In this document: positions 17,000-25,565 of the stretch, in pieces
Layout: every line of letters begins with the position of its first letter
Numbering within the stretch: the stretch's first letter is position 1
Assembly (NCBI GenBank): GCA_029213145.1
Contig: JARGNK010000002.1
Location: 62,001-126,000 of the forward strand
DNA from: Rubripirellula sp.
GTDB lineage: Bacteria; Planctomycetota; Planctomycetia; Pirellulales; Pirellulaceae
DNA length: 64,000 bases
Direction: 5' to 3'
Translations under genes and position numbers: made by a program
Notes under the pieces: generated by a model
The model's input: only the letters and a program-made list of their open reading frames with translations
Databases searched by the model: none
What the model was told of the DNA's origin: nothing

Positions 17000-19054
17000 A
17001 TGAGATACTCACTGGTCGCTATTGTGTTTGCTTATTCTGCGCTCACCTGCTCGCTGCCCAAAGTATCGGGTGACGAGGGAATGTACCTGTTCAACGATTT
17101 GCCCCTCGAATTGCTCAAGGAGCGTCATGAGTTTGAGCCATCGGAAAAATGGGCGGACGATTTGCGTCTCAGTTCGGTCCGTTTCAATAGCGGCGGTTCG
17201 GGCTCATTCATTTCCAGTGATGGCTTGGTCCTGACCAACCACCACGTTGCCAGCGACACGCTACAAAAATTGAGCAGCCCCGAGCGAAACTTGATTGAGG
17301 CAGGTTACTTGGCCAAGACTTTAGATCAGGAAATCAAGGCCCCCGATTTAGAACTGAACCAACTGGTGGCGATTGAAGATGTGACCGCACGGGTGAATGC
17401 CGCTGTCGCGGATAGCACCAATCCAGAAGAAGCCGCCAAGCAGCGTCGCGCGGTTATCTCAACGATTGAGCAGGAGTCTCTCGAGAAAACGGGTCTGCGA
17501 AGTGATGTGGTCACTTTGTTTGGCGGCGCGCTTTATCACCTGTACCGCTACAAAAAATACACCGATGTTCGATTGGTCTGGGCTCCGGAAACCGCGGCCG
17601 CATTTTTCGGCGGTGATGCCGACAACTTTGAGTACCCGCGTTACAACCTGGACGCGACGATCATGCGGGTTTACGAGGATGGGAAGCCGGCTGAATTGGA
17701 ACATTTCCTGCGTTGGAATCGTGATCCGCTGACTGAAGGTGAGCTCGTTTTCGTCAGTGGCAATCCCGGTCGGACACAGCGTATCTTCACTGTCGATGCG
17801 CTCAAGTATTTGCGAGACGATCGTTTGCCTTATTTGCTGGATTACCTGAGGCGAAAGGAAGTGCTGATGCAGCAGTACAGCCTGAACGGAAAGGAAGCAA
17901 CACGCCGCGCACGGGATGAGTTGTTCGGCATCCAAAACGCTCGCAAAGCCTACACGGGGATGCTGGCGGGACTTCAGAATCCACAAACGTTCGTCGATAA
18001 GCAGGCCGCCGAGACAGCACTGTTAGAGCAGGTCAAAGCAGATCCAAAGCTGCGTGATTTGGCAACCGCGTGGGATGAGATTGCCACCATTCAATCAGAA
18101 AATCGTGACCGCCTCGGAAAGTCGGTTAGCTTCCGTAGTTCCCTGTTCGACCTCGCGCTGCAGATCGTTTTGTTGACAGCGGAGGATCAAAAACCAAATG
18201 AACAGCGATTACGAGGCTACACCGATTCTTCACGAGAATCGTTGCTGCAAGAACTCCTCAGTCCTGCACCGATCTACCAAGACCTCGAACAGGTAAAATT
18301 GGCGGATGAAATTGCCCGTCTGATCGAGCATCGCGGGGCGGAAGACCCGCTGGTAGAAAAAGTTCTGAACGGCAAGAGTCCCCGCGATCAGGCCGCTGAG
18401 CTGGTTCTCAATAGCAAGTTGATTGATGTTGATGAGCGACAAAAACTCATTGACGGTGGACTGGAAGCGGTTGAGCAAAGCAGTGACCCGATGATCCAAC
18501 TGGCTCGGACCGTCGAGGCAGAGTATCGTCAAATTCGAGCCGAGAGCGAGCAACTGCAGGAACGAGAGCGACAGGCGTACGCAAAGATTGCGCAAGCGGT
18601 GACAGCGATCCAAGGGACCGGCGGGTATCCCGACGCGACCTTCACGCTGCGGTTAGCGTTCGGAACCGTCAAAGGTTACACCGAAGACGGTAAGCAAATT
18701 CCGCCGACCACCAACATTGGTGGTGCTTATCAACACGCAGAGGAACACAAGGGACAGCAGGACTTTGACTTGCCAACATCCTGGATGGATGGCAAGAATC
18801 GCGTTGACCTCGATACCCAACTCAATTTTGTTTGCACCGCTGACATCATTGGCGGCAACAGCGGTTCGCCCGTTGTGAACCGGGATGGCGAATTGGTTGG
18901 ATTAATCTTCGATGGGAATATTCAAAGTCTGACCGCTGATTACCTCTATAGCGAGCAGCAGTCGCGTGCCGTCAGTGTTTCTGGCGTCGGCATCCTTGAA
19001 ACGCTGAAATCGATTTATGGCGCGAGAGATTTGGCGCGACAAATTGGTCGGTAA
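17000..19054 (+). CDS. S46 family dipeptidyl-peptidase (DPP7-like)
   Basis: Exported serine exopeptidase releasing dipeptides from peptide N-termini. It has 684 residues with an N-terminal signal peptide (about 1-24). The chymotrypsin-like S46 motifs are present: TNHHV (His81/82), the FGGDADNFEYPR block with the catalytic-type Asp, and GGNSGSPV (Ser about 621). The residue 18 positions after the catalytic Ser decides P1 preference in characterised members: Gly in DPP7 (hydrophobic P1), Arg in DPP11 (acidic P1). Here it is Gly, in IFDGN, so a DPP7-like preference is inferred. It is followed 24 bp later by the pterin dehydratase gene, possibly in one transcript. Confidence 0.93.
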   Translation: MRYSLVAIVFAYSALTCSLPKVSGDEGMYLFNDLPLELLKERHEFEPSEKWADDLRLSSVRFNSGGSGSFISSDGLVLTNHHVASDTLQKLSSPERNLIEAGYLAKTLDQEIKAPDLELNQLVAIEDVTARVNAAVADSTNPEEAAKQRRAVISTIEQESLEKTGLRSDVVTLFGGALYHLYRYKKYTDVRLVWAPETAAAFFGGDADNFEYPRYNLDATIMRVYEDGKPAELEHFLRWNRDPLTEGELVFVSGNPGRTQRIFTVDALKYLRDDRLPYLLDYLRRKEVLMQQYSLNGKEATRRARDELFGIQNARKAYTGMLAGLQNPQTFVDKQAAETALLEQVKADPKLRDLATAWDEIATIQSENRDRLGKSVSFRSSLFDLALQIVLLTAEDQKPNEQRLRGYTDSSRESLLQELLSPAPIYQDLEQVKLADEIARLIEHRGAEDPLVEKVLNGKSPRDQAAELVLNSKLIDVDERQKLIDGGLEAVEQSSDPMIQLARTVEAEYRQIRAESEQLQERERQAYAKIAQAVTAIQGTGGYPDATFTLRLAFGTVKGYTEDGKQIPPTTNIGGAYQHAEEHKGQQDFDLPTSWMDGKNRVDLDTQLNFVCTADIIGGNSGSPVVNRDGELVGLIFDGNIQSLTADYLYSEQQSRAVSVSGVGILETLKSIYGARDLARQIGR

Positions 19055-19078
19055 TTTAATTCGTGACGAGGTTTCATC

Positions 19079-19429
19079 ATGGCGATCCCCAAAGTCAACG
19101 ATTTGACATCAAAAAAATGTCTTCCGTGCGAAGGCGGAGTTCCAGTGATTCCGCCCGAGCACGCAGCCGATTATCTGAAGGCAACACCGCTTTGGAATCT
19201 CGATGACGAAGGCAAAGCAATTTATCGAAAAATCCATTGCAAGCACTTCGTCGATGCAATGGAGCTACTCAACCGGGTGGCGGAAATTGCCGAATCTGAG
19301 CAACATCACCCCGACCTGCATCTGACCGGATACCGAAACGTTCGCATCGAGCTGACCACCCATGCCATCGGAGGCTTGAGTGAAAACGACTTCATTCTGG
19401 CCGCCAAGGTCGACCAGGTTGTGCCCTAG
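19079..19429 (+). CDS. phhB: 4a-hydroxytetrahydrobiopterin dehydratase
   Basis: Dehydrates the pterin carbinolamine formed by aromatic amino acid hydroxylases, regenerating the cofactor; homologues can also act as transcription coactivators (DCoH). At 116 residues it has the usual bacterial size. The KKCLPCEGGVP N-terminus is common in bacterial members. The active-site block EQHHPDLHLTGYRNVRIEL and the C-terminal HAIGGLSENDFILAAKVD match the family well. No phenylalanine hydroxylase gene is in the window. It follows the S46 peptidase by 24 bp. Confidence 0.94.
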   Translation: MAIPKVNDLTSKKCLPCEGGVPVIPPEHAADYLKATPLWNLDDEGKAIYRKIHCKHFVDAMELLNRVAEIAESEQHHPDLHLTGYRNVRIELTTHAIGGLSENDFILAAKVDQVVP

Positions 19430-19693
19430 CCAGATCCGCTGCGTACTAATGAACGGCGATTGTCAGCCTTTTGGGTGTGTGTGAGTCGGCGAGGCATATT
19501 CGTGCGGGCCGCTTAGCAGCGTGGCTTTCACCCTTTTTCGTCGGTAGAAAGCAGCAATCGGGGGAGATTCTCTGAGACACTTCCCATCCAAAAATTCTTT
19601 TCCAGACTCGATGTTTCATTCTTCGGACGGCAAAGTCATCGCAGTTATCGGCTGGCTTGACTTGCCGCTCGTCTCGATGTGCGGCCATAATGT

Positions 19694-20899
19694 GTGAAAG
19701 GAAATGGAGTCGCTGGAGTGAGTTGCGAAAGCATGGACGCGAAATGGAATCCCTCAACACCGATCGGGTTTGGCCCTGATCCTTTGAATCCTCACCCACC
19801 GCGACCATTGGATGCCGTCGGGGCGACGAGCACCGAACAATTGCGACAACGCGTTCTGCAGGCTTGTCCTCGCCTGCCTGGTGTTTATGGGATGTTGGAC
19901 CGCTCTGGTCAGTTGATTTACGTGGGAAAAAGTAAGTCACTTCGATCACGGGTATTGAGCTACTTTGCCGAATCCAATTCGACAGAAAAGGGCGGGCGGA
20001 TCATTGAAAACGCTCGCGCGATCCAATGGGAAACCCAACCCCATGAATTCGCCGCATTAGTTCGCGAGCAAAACCTAATTCGCACCTTTGTTCCACGATG
20101 GAATGTGCAGGGTGTCCCCCAACGTCAACGACCGATGTACCTTTGCCTGGGGCGCACGCCGGCGAATTTTTTCCTCTCAGCGACGCCTCCGCCAGATTGC
20201 ATTGGCGTGGAAGGACCTTTTCACGGCGCTGGACGCATGAGTCAGGCAGTCGACGCGCTCAATAAAGTTTTTCAACTTCGTGACTGCAACCAAAAGCAAG
20301 TCTTTCAATTCGCGGAGCAGCTTTCCTTGTTCGATATGGAACATCGTCCAGGATGTTTGCGGATGGAAGTTGGCACTTGCCTGGGGCCTTGTGCGGCAGG
20401 GTGCACGCGTGAGCAGTACGATCAAAAGGTGAGGGCAGCCGAAAGTTTTTTGGATGGATTCAACCATGAACCACTCGTGCTCACTCGCGAGCGAATGCAG
20501 TCGGCGATCGAGAATCGCCAGTATGAATTAGCTGGCCGCGCTCACCATACTTTGAAGTCTCTGGAATACGTTGACCGCAAATTGCGCATGTTGGCCAGTG
20601 CTCGCCGAAAGTACACCTTCATCTATGCTGTGCCAGGTTTTGATGGCTGCGGTAATTGGTATCTGATTCACAGTGGTGAGATTGCCGACGTTGTTGCTGC
20701 CCCTAGGAATTCGAAAGAATTTCAACAACTACGTGAGAAGTTGGATCACTGGTCAGCAGTGACGTCCAGCCAGTTGAGTCGTGGGCATGGGATTTATCCT
20801 CACACGCTCGGGCTGGTTGCTTCCTGGTTTCGAAAAAATCGTGATCAGCTCGACTGTACGTTTTCAACCTCCCAGGCAAGCGATGCAGTGGCAGCTTGA
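19694..20899 (+). CDS. UvrC-like GIY-YIG protein without the C-terminal nuclease
   Basis: UvrC makes the two incisions in nucleotide excision repair. This 401-residue protein resembles only its N-terminal half. It has a GIY-YIG domain (PGVYGML, LIYVGKSKSLRSRVLSYF, and the conserved Glu in LVREQNLI), the cysteine cluster C-x6-GTCLGPC-x3-C, and a UVR-like helix pair (RERMQSAIENRQYELAG). The RNase-H-like second nuclease and the helix-hairpin-helix region of full UvrC (about 600 residues) are absent. It may make only one incision, like Cho, or serve another repair role. The first in-frame start is GTG 19694; ATG 19733 also fits. The double UvrA gene is 20 kb away. Confidence 0.85.
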   Translation: MKGNGVAGVSCESMDAKWNPSTPIGFGPDPLNPHPPRPLDAVGATSTEQLRQRVLQACPRLPGVYGMLDRSGQLIYVGKSKSLRSRVLSYFAESNSTEKGGRIIENARAIQWETQPHEFAALVREQNLIRTFVPRWNVQGVPQRQRPMYLCLGRTPANFFLSATPPPDCIGVEGPFHGAGRMSQAVDALNKVFQLRDCNQKQVFQFAEQLSLFDMEHRPGCLRMEVGTCLGPCAAGCTREQYDQKVRAAESFLDGFNHEPLVLTRERMQSAIENRQYELAGRAHHTLKSLEYVDRKLRMLASARRKYTFIYAVPGFDGCGNWYLIHSGEIADVVAAPRNSKEFQQLREKLDHWSAVTSSQLSRGHGIYPHTLGLVASWFRKNRDQLDCTFSTSQASDAVAA

Positions 20900-21198
20900 T
20901 GGCACTGCTTGCGTTGTGGCGGTTGCCCCGATAAACCTTCTGTATCGGGATTATCAACCTTCTGCGTCGCAGGGTGAGTCCCTCAAGAGCGATCGCTTCA
21001 GAGGCCTGCTGCGTGGCAAGAAAAACAGCAAAAAGTGAGCGTTGGAGCAGGTTGAATTCATTGCACGCCGGTTTGTCGCTTTTTACTGATTCAAGTTCCC
21101 GCAGCACGCACTTTGGGTGAAACCTTGCACGCCCCGTTCTCAAGAGGGGTTACCGGGACGCTACACTGCATCAACTTTTTCCAGACAAGGAACCTCTC

Positions 21199-22425
21199 AT
21201 GCGCACCACTCTCGCTCTGTTTTTACTGGCACTCACGATTTCCCCTGCCGTTGGAGAATCACCCGACTGGAACCAGTGGCGGGGCCCGAATCGGGACGCG
21301 ACGTTACCAGGAGCCGAATGGCCAGATCGCTTGGAAGGTCGCCTCGAGCTCGTTTGGGAGAAGGAGCACTCGCCAAGCTACAGCGGGCCGATTGTTTCTG
21401 AAGGGATGGTCTTCACGACCGAAACGATCAATAAGAAGACAGAGCGAGTCACGGCGTATGACTTGGCGTCTGGTGAGCAAAAGTGGCAAGTTGAGTGGGC
21501 TGGTTCGCTGGCCGTTCCGTTTTTTGCCGCCTCGAATGGGGACTGGATTCGGTCGACTCCCGTCTGTGCCGAAGGTCACTTGTTGATCCTTGGCATGCGT
21601 GACGTTCTGGTCAGCTTGGATCCGAAAACCGGAAAAGAGAATTGGCGGGTTGATTTTCCTGCGGACATGGGTTCGGCAATGCCATCCTTCGGAGCGGTTT
21701 GCTCGCCGTTGGTTGACGAAGGTGCGGTTTACGTCCAGACCGGCGGAGCCCTCGTCAAACTGTCCCTGAAAGACGGGAGTGTGATCTGGAAGTCGCTAGA
21801 GAACGGGGCTGGCATGATGAGCAGCGGAGCCTTCTCAAGCCCCGTCGTCGCCGAACTTTCCGGCGTCAAGCAATTGGTTGTCCAAACGCGTACCGAGCTT
21901 TGCGGTGTGAGCCTCGAAACCGGCGGCGTTTTGTGGAAAGAGCCTATCCAGGCTTTCCGCGGCATGAACATCCTGACTCCCTTGGTAAAGGGAGACCAGA
22001 TTTTTACCTCCGCACACAGCGGCAAGGCACAACTGTTCAACGTCTCCAAAACAGGTGACGATTGGAGCATCGAAGAATTGTGGGTTCAGAAAAATCAAGC
22101 CTACATGTCTTCGCCTGTGTTGGTTGGTGATGACATCTACCTCCACCTGAAGAATCAGCGGGTGACGTCGATCAGCAGTAACGACGGGTCAGCGAACTGG
22201 ACCAGCTCTCCCTTCGGGAAGTATTGGAGCATGGTTAGCAACGGTACCGAACTGTTAGCACTCGATAACGGCGGCGAGCTGATGCTTATCCAAGCATCGA
22301 ATGATGAGTTAACGATCACCGATCGCATGAAGGTTGCCAAGGATTCATGGGCTCACCTTGCGGTTCAAGGTCCCTACGTCATCGTGCGTGATCTAAGAGC
22401 GCTGAAGGTCTATCGCTGGCAGTAG
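21199..22425 (+). CDS. Exported PQQ-like beta-propeller protein
   Basis: A 408-residue protein with a signal peptide (about 1-20) and then repeated WD-like/PQQ blades. Examples are GEQKWQVEWAGSLAVP, DPKTGKENWRVDF, LKDGSVIWKSLENG and LETGGVLWKEPI, each ending in the W of a blade. The WNQWRGPNRD opening is typical of planctomycete outer-membrane-assembly-factor-like propellers. These proteins mostly act as scaffolds; no PQQ-dependent active-site residues or dehydrogenase context is seen. The last codons (TGG CAG TAG) are the first unit of a 20-bp tandem repeat that continues past the stop. Confidence 0.9.
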   Translation: MRTTLALFLLALTISPAVGESPDWNQWRGPNRDATLPGAEWPDRLEGRLELVWEKEHSPSYSGPIVSEGMVFTTETINKKTERVTAYDLASGEQKWQVEWAGSLAVPFFAASNGDWIRSTPVCAEGHLLILGMRDVLVSLDPKTGKENWRVDFPADMGSAMPSFGAVCSPLVDEGAVYVQTGGALVKLSLKDGSVIWKSLENGAGMMSSGAFSSPVVAELSGVKQLVVQTRTELCGVSLETGGVLWKEPIQAFRGMNILTPLVKGDQIFTSAHSGKAQLFNVSKTGDDWSIEELWVQKNQAYMSSPVLVGDDIYLHLKNQRVTSISSNDGSANWTSSPFGKYWSMVSNGTELLALDNGGELMLIQASNDELTITDRMKVAKDSWAHLAVQGPYVIVRDLRALKVYRWQ

Positions 22426-22500
22426 CCCGTGAAATCTGGCAGTAGCCCGTGAAACCTGGCAGTAGCCGGAGAAAGCTGGCAGTAGCTCGAGAAACCTGGC
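22416..22500. repeat. 20-bp minisatellite containing a stop codon
   Basis: Units ctggcagtagcccgtgaaat start at 22416, 22436, 22456 and 22476, with a partial one at 22496. The first unit contains the final Trp-Gln-stop of the propeller gene (TAG 22423-22425), and every later unit repeats tggcagtag. The 22426-22661 gap holds no other recognisable feature. Confidence 0.92.
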
Positions 22501-22661
22501 CGGCACTGATCTAAAGTGGTTTCGCCGCCGGCCAAGCAGTCGCCCATGAAGGCTCTTCCATCTACGCGTGAGGTTCAGGCGTGGATGGAGTATGGGGTCA
22601 AGTTTGAAGCGACGGATTTTCGCATTCCTTCAGCCGAATCTATAAATCTCCGGCGGACGGT

Positions 22662-23399
22662 TCAAGCGACGGTCTGTCCCACTTCGATCGGCGTGATGCT
22701 CTGGGAATTTAGCGTGTGCCGCATCGGCGCATCTGCCTCGCGCAAGAAGTGAATCCGAAATGGCCTACGAATCGCCGGTGCCAAGCCTGTTGTAAAGCTG
22801 AGCGTTGCCCGTTGTTCGGCATTCAGCCTCGGGATCAAATCACCGAGCATTTTTAAAGGGTCGATGTGGCCGATCACGGCGACTCTCCGATCCTTGGCGA
22901 GCTCTGAAGTAAGTTGTTCGTACACGCCTGCATCTTCATCGTCGGTCGATCGCAGCAGCAGTGGATCGGGAGCTTGAAACAACGGTTCCCCGGGCAATTC
23001 AATGATCGGTAACTCGGTTTCGTTCATATCCAATGGCAGGCGGAGGCCACCAATCGCCATCGCGGTTTTCGCCACAAGAATAGGGCTGTAGGAATACCGA
23101 CTGAGCTGCAAATCACGCAGTAACAAAATCAGAGTCACAATTTGTGAAACGCCTCGACTGCTGTACTCAGGGCCTCCAACGACGGTTCGGGTGACCGCGA
23201 AACGCTCGCCAGATAGGGGGAATGCATTGATGGTCCAATGATCGGGTCGATCGTCAATCATCCTGGTCGGCGACCATCGGCAAAGCTCGTTGCCTGCCTC
23301 TCGATCGATTCCCGCTGATCTTGCAATCAGCTGATATCCTTTCATCGCTCCTCGGTCAGCGGATGAAAAGATCGCTTGTTCCACATTGATCGGTTTCAT
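22662..23399 (-). CDS. GAP1-like GTPase-associated protein
   Basis: Last gene of the large chemosensory operon. It encodes about 245 residues and starts at the ATG at 23399, 11 bp after the GTPase stop; the longer in-frame extension to 23489 runs inside the GTPase gene. The opening INVEQAIFSSADRGAMKGYQLIA resembles the N-terminal domain of GTPase-associated protein 1, a partner described for bacterial GTPase conflict-type systems. A second half has VAVIGHIDPLKMLGDLIP and AIRRPFRIHFL strands. There is no signal peptide or membrane helix. The GAP1 assignment is by motif memory and moderately sure; the pairing with a GTPase supports it. Confidence 0.65.
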   Translation of the reverse strand: MKPINVEQAIFSSADRGAMKGYQLIARSAGIDREAGNELCRWSPTRMIDDRPDHWTINAFPLSGERFAVTRTVVGGPEYSSRGVSQIVTLILLLRDLQLSRYSYSPILVAKTAMAIGGLRLPLDMNETELPIIELPGEPLFQAPDPLLLRSTDDEDAGVYEQLTSELAKDRRVAVIGHIDPLKMLGDLIPRLNAEQRATLSFTTGLAPAIRRPFRIHFLREADAPMRHTLNSQSITPIEVGQTVA

Positions 23400-23410
23400 T
23401 TGGCGTACTG

Positions 23411-24331
23411 TTAGATTCGAGATACGATCCAGCGTAACGGTTCCAAGATGCCCTGCGGTTGCACATGAAAAGGGACTCTTTGTTGGCATCCGGTTTCATC
23501 GCTCAAGATTCCTGAACTCCCGGCGACACTTGCAGCAAAGAAAGCGTGGTCCCGAAACGTTCGCCGGCAAAACTCAAACAACCGCGGTGTATTGTTGGCG
23601 GCGAACCCTGACGGGTCATCTCTTGCTTCTGAACATCCGTCACACTTGGTAAAAACGATCGCCAAGGCGGGGCCATTGCTCCGTTTGCGTTGTTGGGCGG
23701 CGTGTTCGTTGGAAATTTCGTGCTGCTGCGCGATGTAGGAAGCCAGCTTCATGCCAAACAAGTCTTCAGCAGACCCTTCATCTCGGACTCGCATCGAATC
23801 GCACAGTAGCAATAACCCCGTCGACTTGCTGACAATGCTCTGGATGGCTGGGTACATCCCAGCCTGATTGACCTCCATCGCAATCGCTTCACCGGCGAAG
23901 TCTGGCGAAATTAGATCGACATCACGGTTTCCCTTTTTCTGCACCATCGAAATTTGACAATGCAACCATTTCCACAAATCGGCTTCATTGGGGGTCTTTT
24001 CTGGGAACGACCGATTTTCGAGGGCAGTCACTACCTGTTCCTGTAAATCAACCGAGAATGCGCTGGTCGCCATGCCGCGAAATTCTTCTGGCCCTTTGCT
24101 GAGAATGTCCAACAGGAGTCCCAGGAACACTGTTTTTCCCGCGTTGCTCGCTCCCAGGACAGAAATGAAATTCTGGGCGCCGCTGCGAGTCGCAACAGCA
24201 TGCGACAGGGAGACTGGTGCTTCGCAGTTGGGGCAATGTTCGATGCGTTCATTCAAGCGTCCGCCGCAGCAAGCGCAATCGACAGCGAGCGGGGGAAGCC
24301 CTTGCATCATGGGCGCGGTGGGTTGGATCAT
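23411..24331 (-). CDS. Zinc-ribbon P-loop GTPase (double-GTPase/TRAFAC-like)
   Basis: A 306-residue soluble protein. The N-terminal cysteine cluster (Cys19/21/22 and Cys33/36) looks like a zinc ribbon. The GTPase motifs follow: Walker A GASNAGKT (60-67), DFAG (144-147) as the G3 motif and TKCD (228-231) as G4, so guanine specificity is likely. The FISVLGASNAGKTVFLG opening and zinc ribbon recall the DO-GTPase-type families that travel with GAP1 proteins, and here a GAP1-like gene follows directly. It has no membrane segment and no dynamin-like tail. It is expected to be the switch at the output end of the operon (inference). The gap to the upstream gene is 86 bp. Confidence 0.75.
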   Translation of the reverse strand: MIQPTAPMMQGLPPLAVDCACCGGRLNERIEHCPNCEAPVSLSHAVATRSGAQNFISVLGASNAGKTVFLGLLLDILSKGPEEFRGMATSAFSVDLQEQVVTALENRSFPEKTPNEADLWKWLHCQISMVQKKGNRDVDLISPDFAGEAIAMEVNQAGMYPAIQSIVSKSTGLLLLCDSMRVRDEGSAEDLFGMKLASYIAQQHEISNEHAAQQRKRSNGPALAIVFTKCDGCSEARDDPSGFAANNTPRLFEFCRRTFRDHAFFAASVAGSSGILSDETGCQQRVPFHVQPQGILEPLRWIVSRI

Positions 24332-24417
24332 GGCTTGTCCGAAATCTTTCGAGAAGAAAAAGTGAGAGAGTAGATGATGCTTCTAGATTCGTTTATCGCG
24401 GTTCTTCCATTGCTGGA

Positions 24418-25476
24418 TCAATAATCGTCGGTCGCTTGTGAATCATCCGGTGATTGGTAAGCGGCTTCGATGTTCGCTGGCATTGCATCGGTTGAGATGC
24501 AACAGCGGAAACCGATGTTAGCGGCTCGATGCAGCAACGGTTGTCCGGAACGAAACTGGCAATTGGCTTGAGATGGAAAATAGGTGTCAAACGCTGCCCC
24601 GCGAATCTCGCCCATCGTTTGCTCCAGCAGAACTGAAATTCCTTCTTCAGCTGTTGGCAGGAATTGCGTATCGACCCATTCCCAGACATTCCCAATCAAT
24701 TGCTTCACGCCATTTGGAGTCCCGCCGCAAGCGTATTGGTCGCAGGGTACGGTATCCCCGACGGCGGAGGCCCATACATTTGTTTTGCTCGGGTCAAAAG
24801 CATTTCCCCAGGGATATCGAATCTCCGCGCCGTTTCCCCCATGGCCCTTTGGCCATGTTGCGCTCCGTTGCCATTGCTCGGTCGATGGCAAACGTTTACC
24901 TGCCCAGGTCGCGTATGCGTTCGCTTCGTACCAACAAATGCCGACCACAGGATGATCCTCTTTTCCCTCTGGCGGCTGACCATCGCGCCACAGCTTGGGC
25001 CCCGCATTGCCCGTTCGGTCGACGAACTGCAACAAGTTTGGCAGCACGTGCTCTGGCCAATATTGTGGATCGGTGTAGCCACCGGCTTGCACAAACCGCG
25101 AGAATCCGGCATTCGTGATGCAATGCCGGTCCAAATAGAATGATTCGACGCTAACTAATTCTTCGTAATCAGCCAGCAATTCAAAACCTTCTCGCGTTGT
25201 CACTGCGGTATCACTGATAAGCGTCACCTCCCCGCCAGGAACGAGCGCCATTTCAAACTCGAGGGCCTTCCAAGCAAAGTCTCGCGAAGCATCATCGAAA
25301 TTCATCTCGTCTGTGTCGGTCAAGACGCAGCAATATCGCCGATCGCGGATCATCCGACGAGTATCAGGTGGAGCGTCGGACACATCAGGGAAATCAGACT
25401 TTGGTGCCAACACAGCGGCCGCAGGTTGGTTTCGCCACAAACCAACCGTTTCGGAGAGCAAACGAGCAAGTGACAA
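24418..25476 (-). CDS. SUMF1/formylglycine-fold protein, probably not catalytic
   Basis: About 352 residues with a C-terminal SUMF1-type domain: FEMALVPGGEVTLI, YLDRHCITNAGFSRFV, HPVVGICWYEANAYATWAGKRLPS, RYPWGN and NIGFRC. In sulfatase-activating FGE the copper-binding Cys pair is spaced C-x4-C before the YRYRC-type strand. Here the aligned positions are not Cys, so an FGE reaction is unlikely and a ligand-binding or scaffold role fits better. I prefer a TTG start at 25476, with GGAG 7 nt upstream; the ATG at 25554 is possible. It lies between a coiled-coil gene and the GTPase gene. Confidence 0.82.
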   Translation of the reverse strand: MSLARLLSETVGLWRNQPAAAVLAPKSDFPDVSDAPPDTRRMIRDRRYCCVLTDTDEMNFDDASRDFAWKALEFEMALVPGGEVTLISDTAVTTREGFELLADYEELVSVESFYLDRHCITNAGFSRFVQAGGYTDPQYWPEHVLPNLLQFVDRTGNAGPKLWRDGQPPEGKEDHPVVGICWYEANAYATWAGKRLPSTEQWQRSATWPKGHGGNGAEIRYPWGNAFDPSKTNVWASAVGDTVPCDQYACGGTPNGVKQLIGNVWEWVDTQFLPTAEEGISVLLEQTMGEIRGAAFDTYFPSQANCQFRSGQPLLHRAANIGFRCCISTDAMPANIEAAYQSPDDSQATDDY

Positions 25477-25565
25477 GGTTTTTCTCCAAGCAATAACAAT
25501 CGAAGTTAAAATTTGTAGTCGGCGATTGCTGAATCGCCGGTATGTGAAATGCAAACAATCAGGGA

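Noticed and set aside
7741-22500. Tandem arrays considered as CRISPR
   Set aside because: Units are 13-20 bp, directly adjacent without unique spacers, and no cas gene is present.
24418-25476. SUMF1-fold protein as the activator of the sulfatase at 47973
   Set aside because: The FGE Cys pair is missing and the gene is embedded in a signalling operon 22 kb away.
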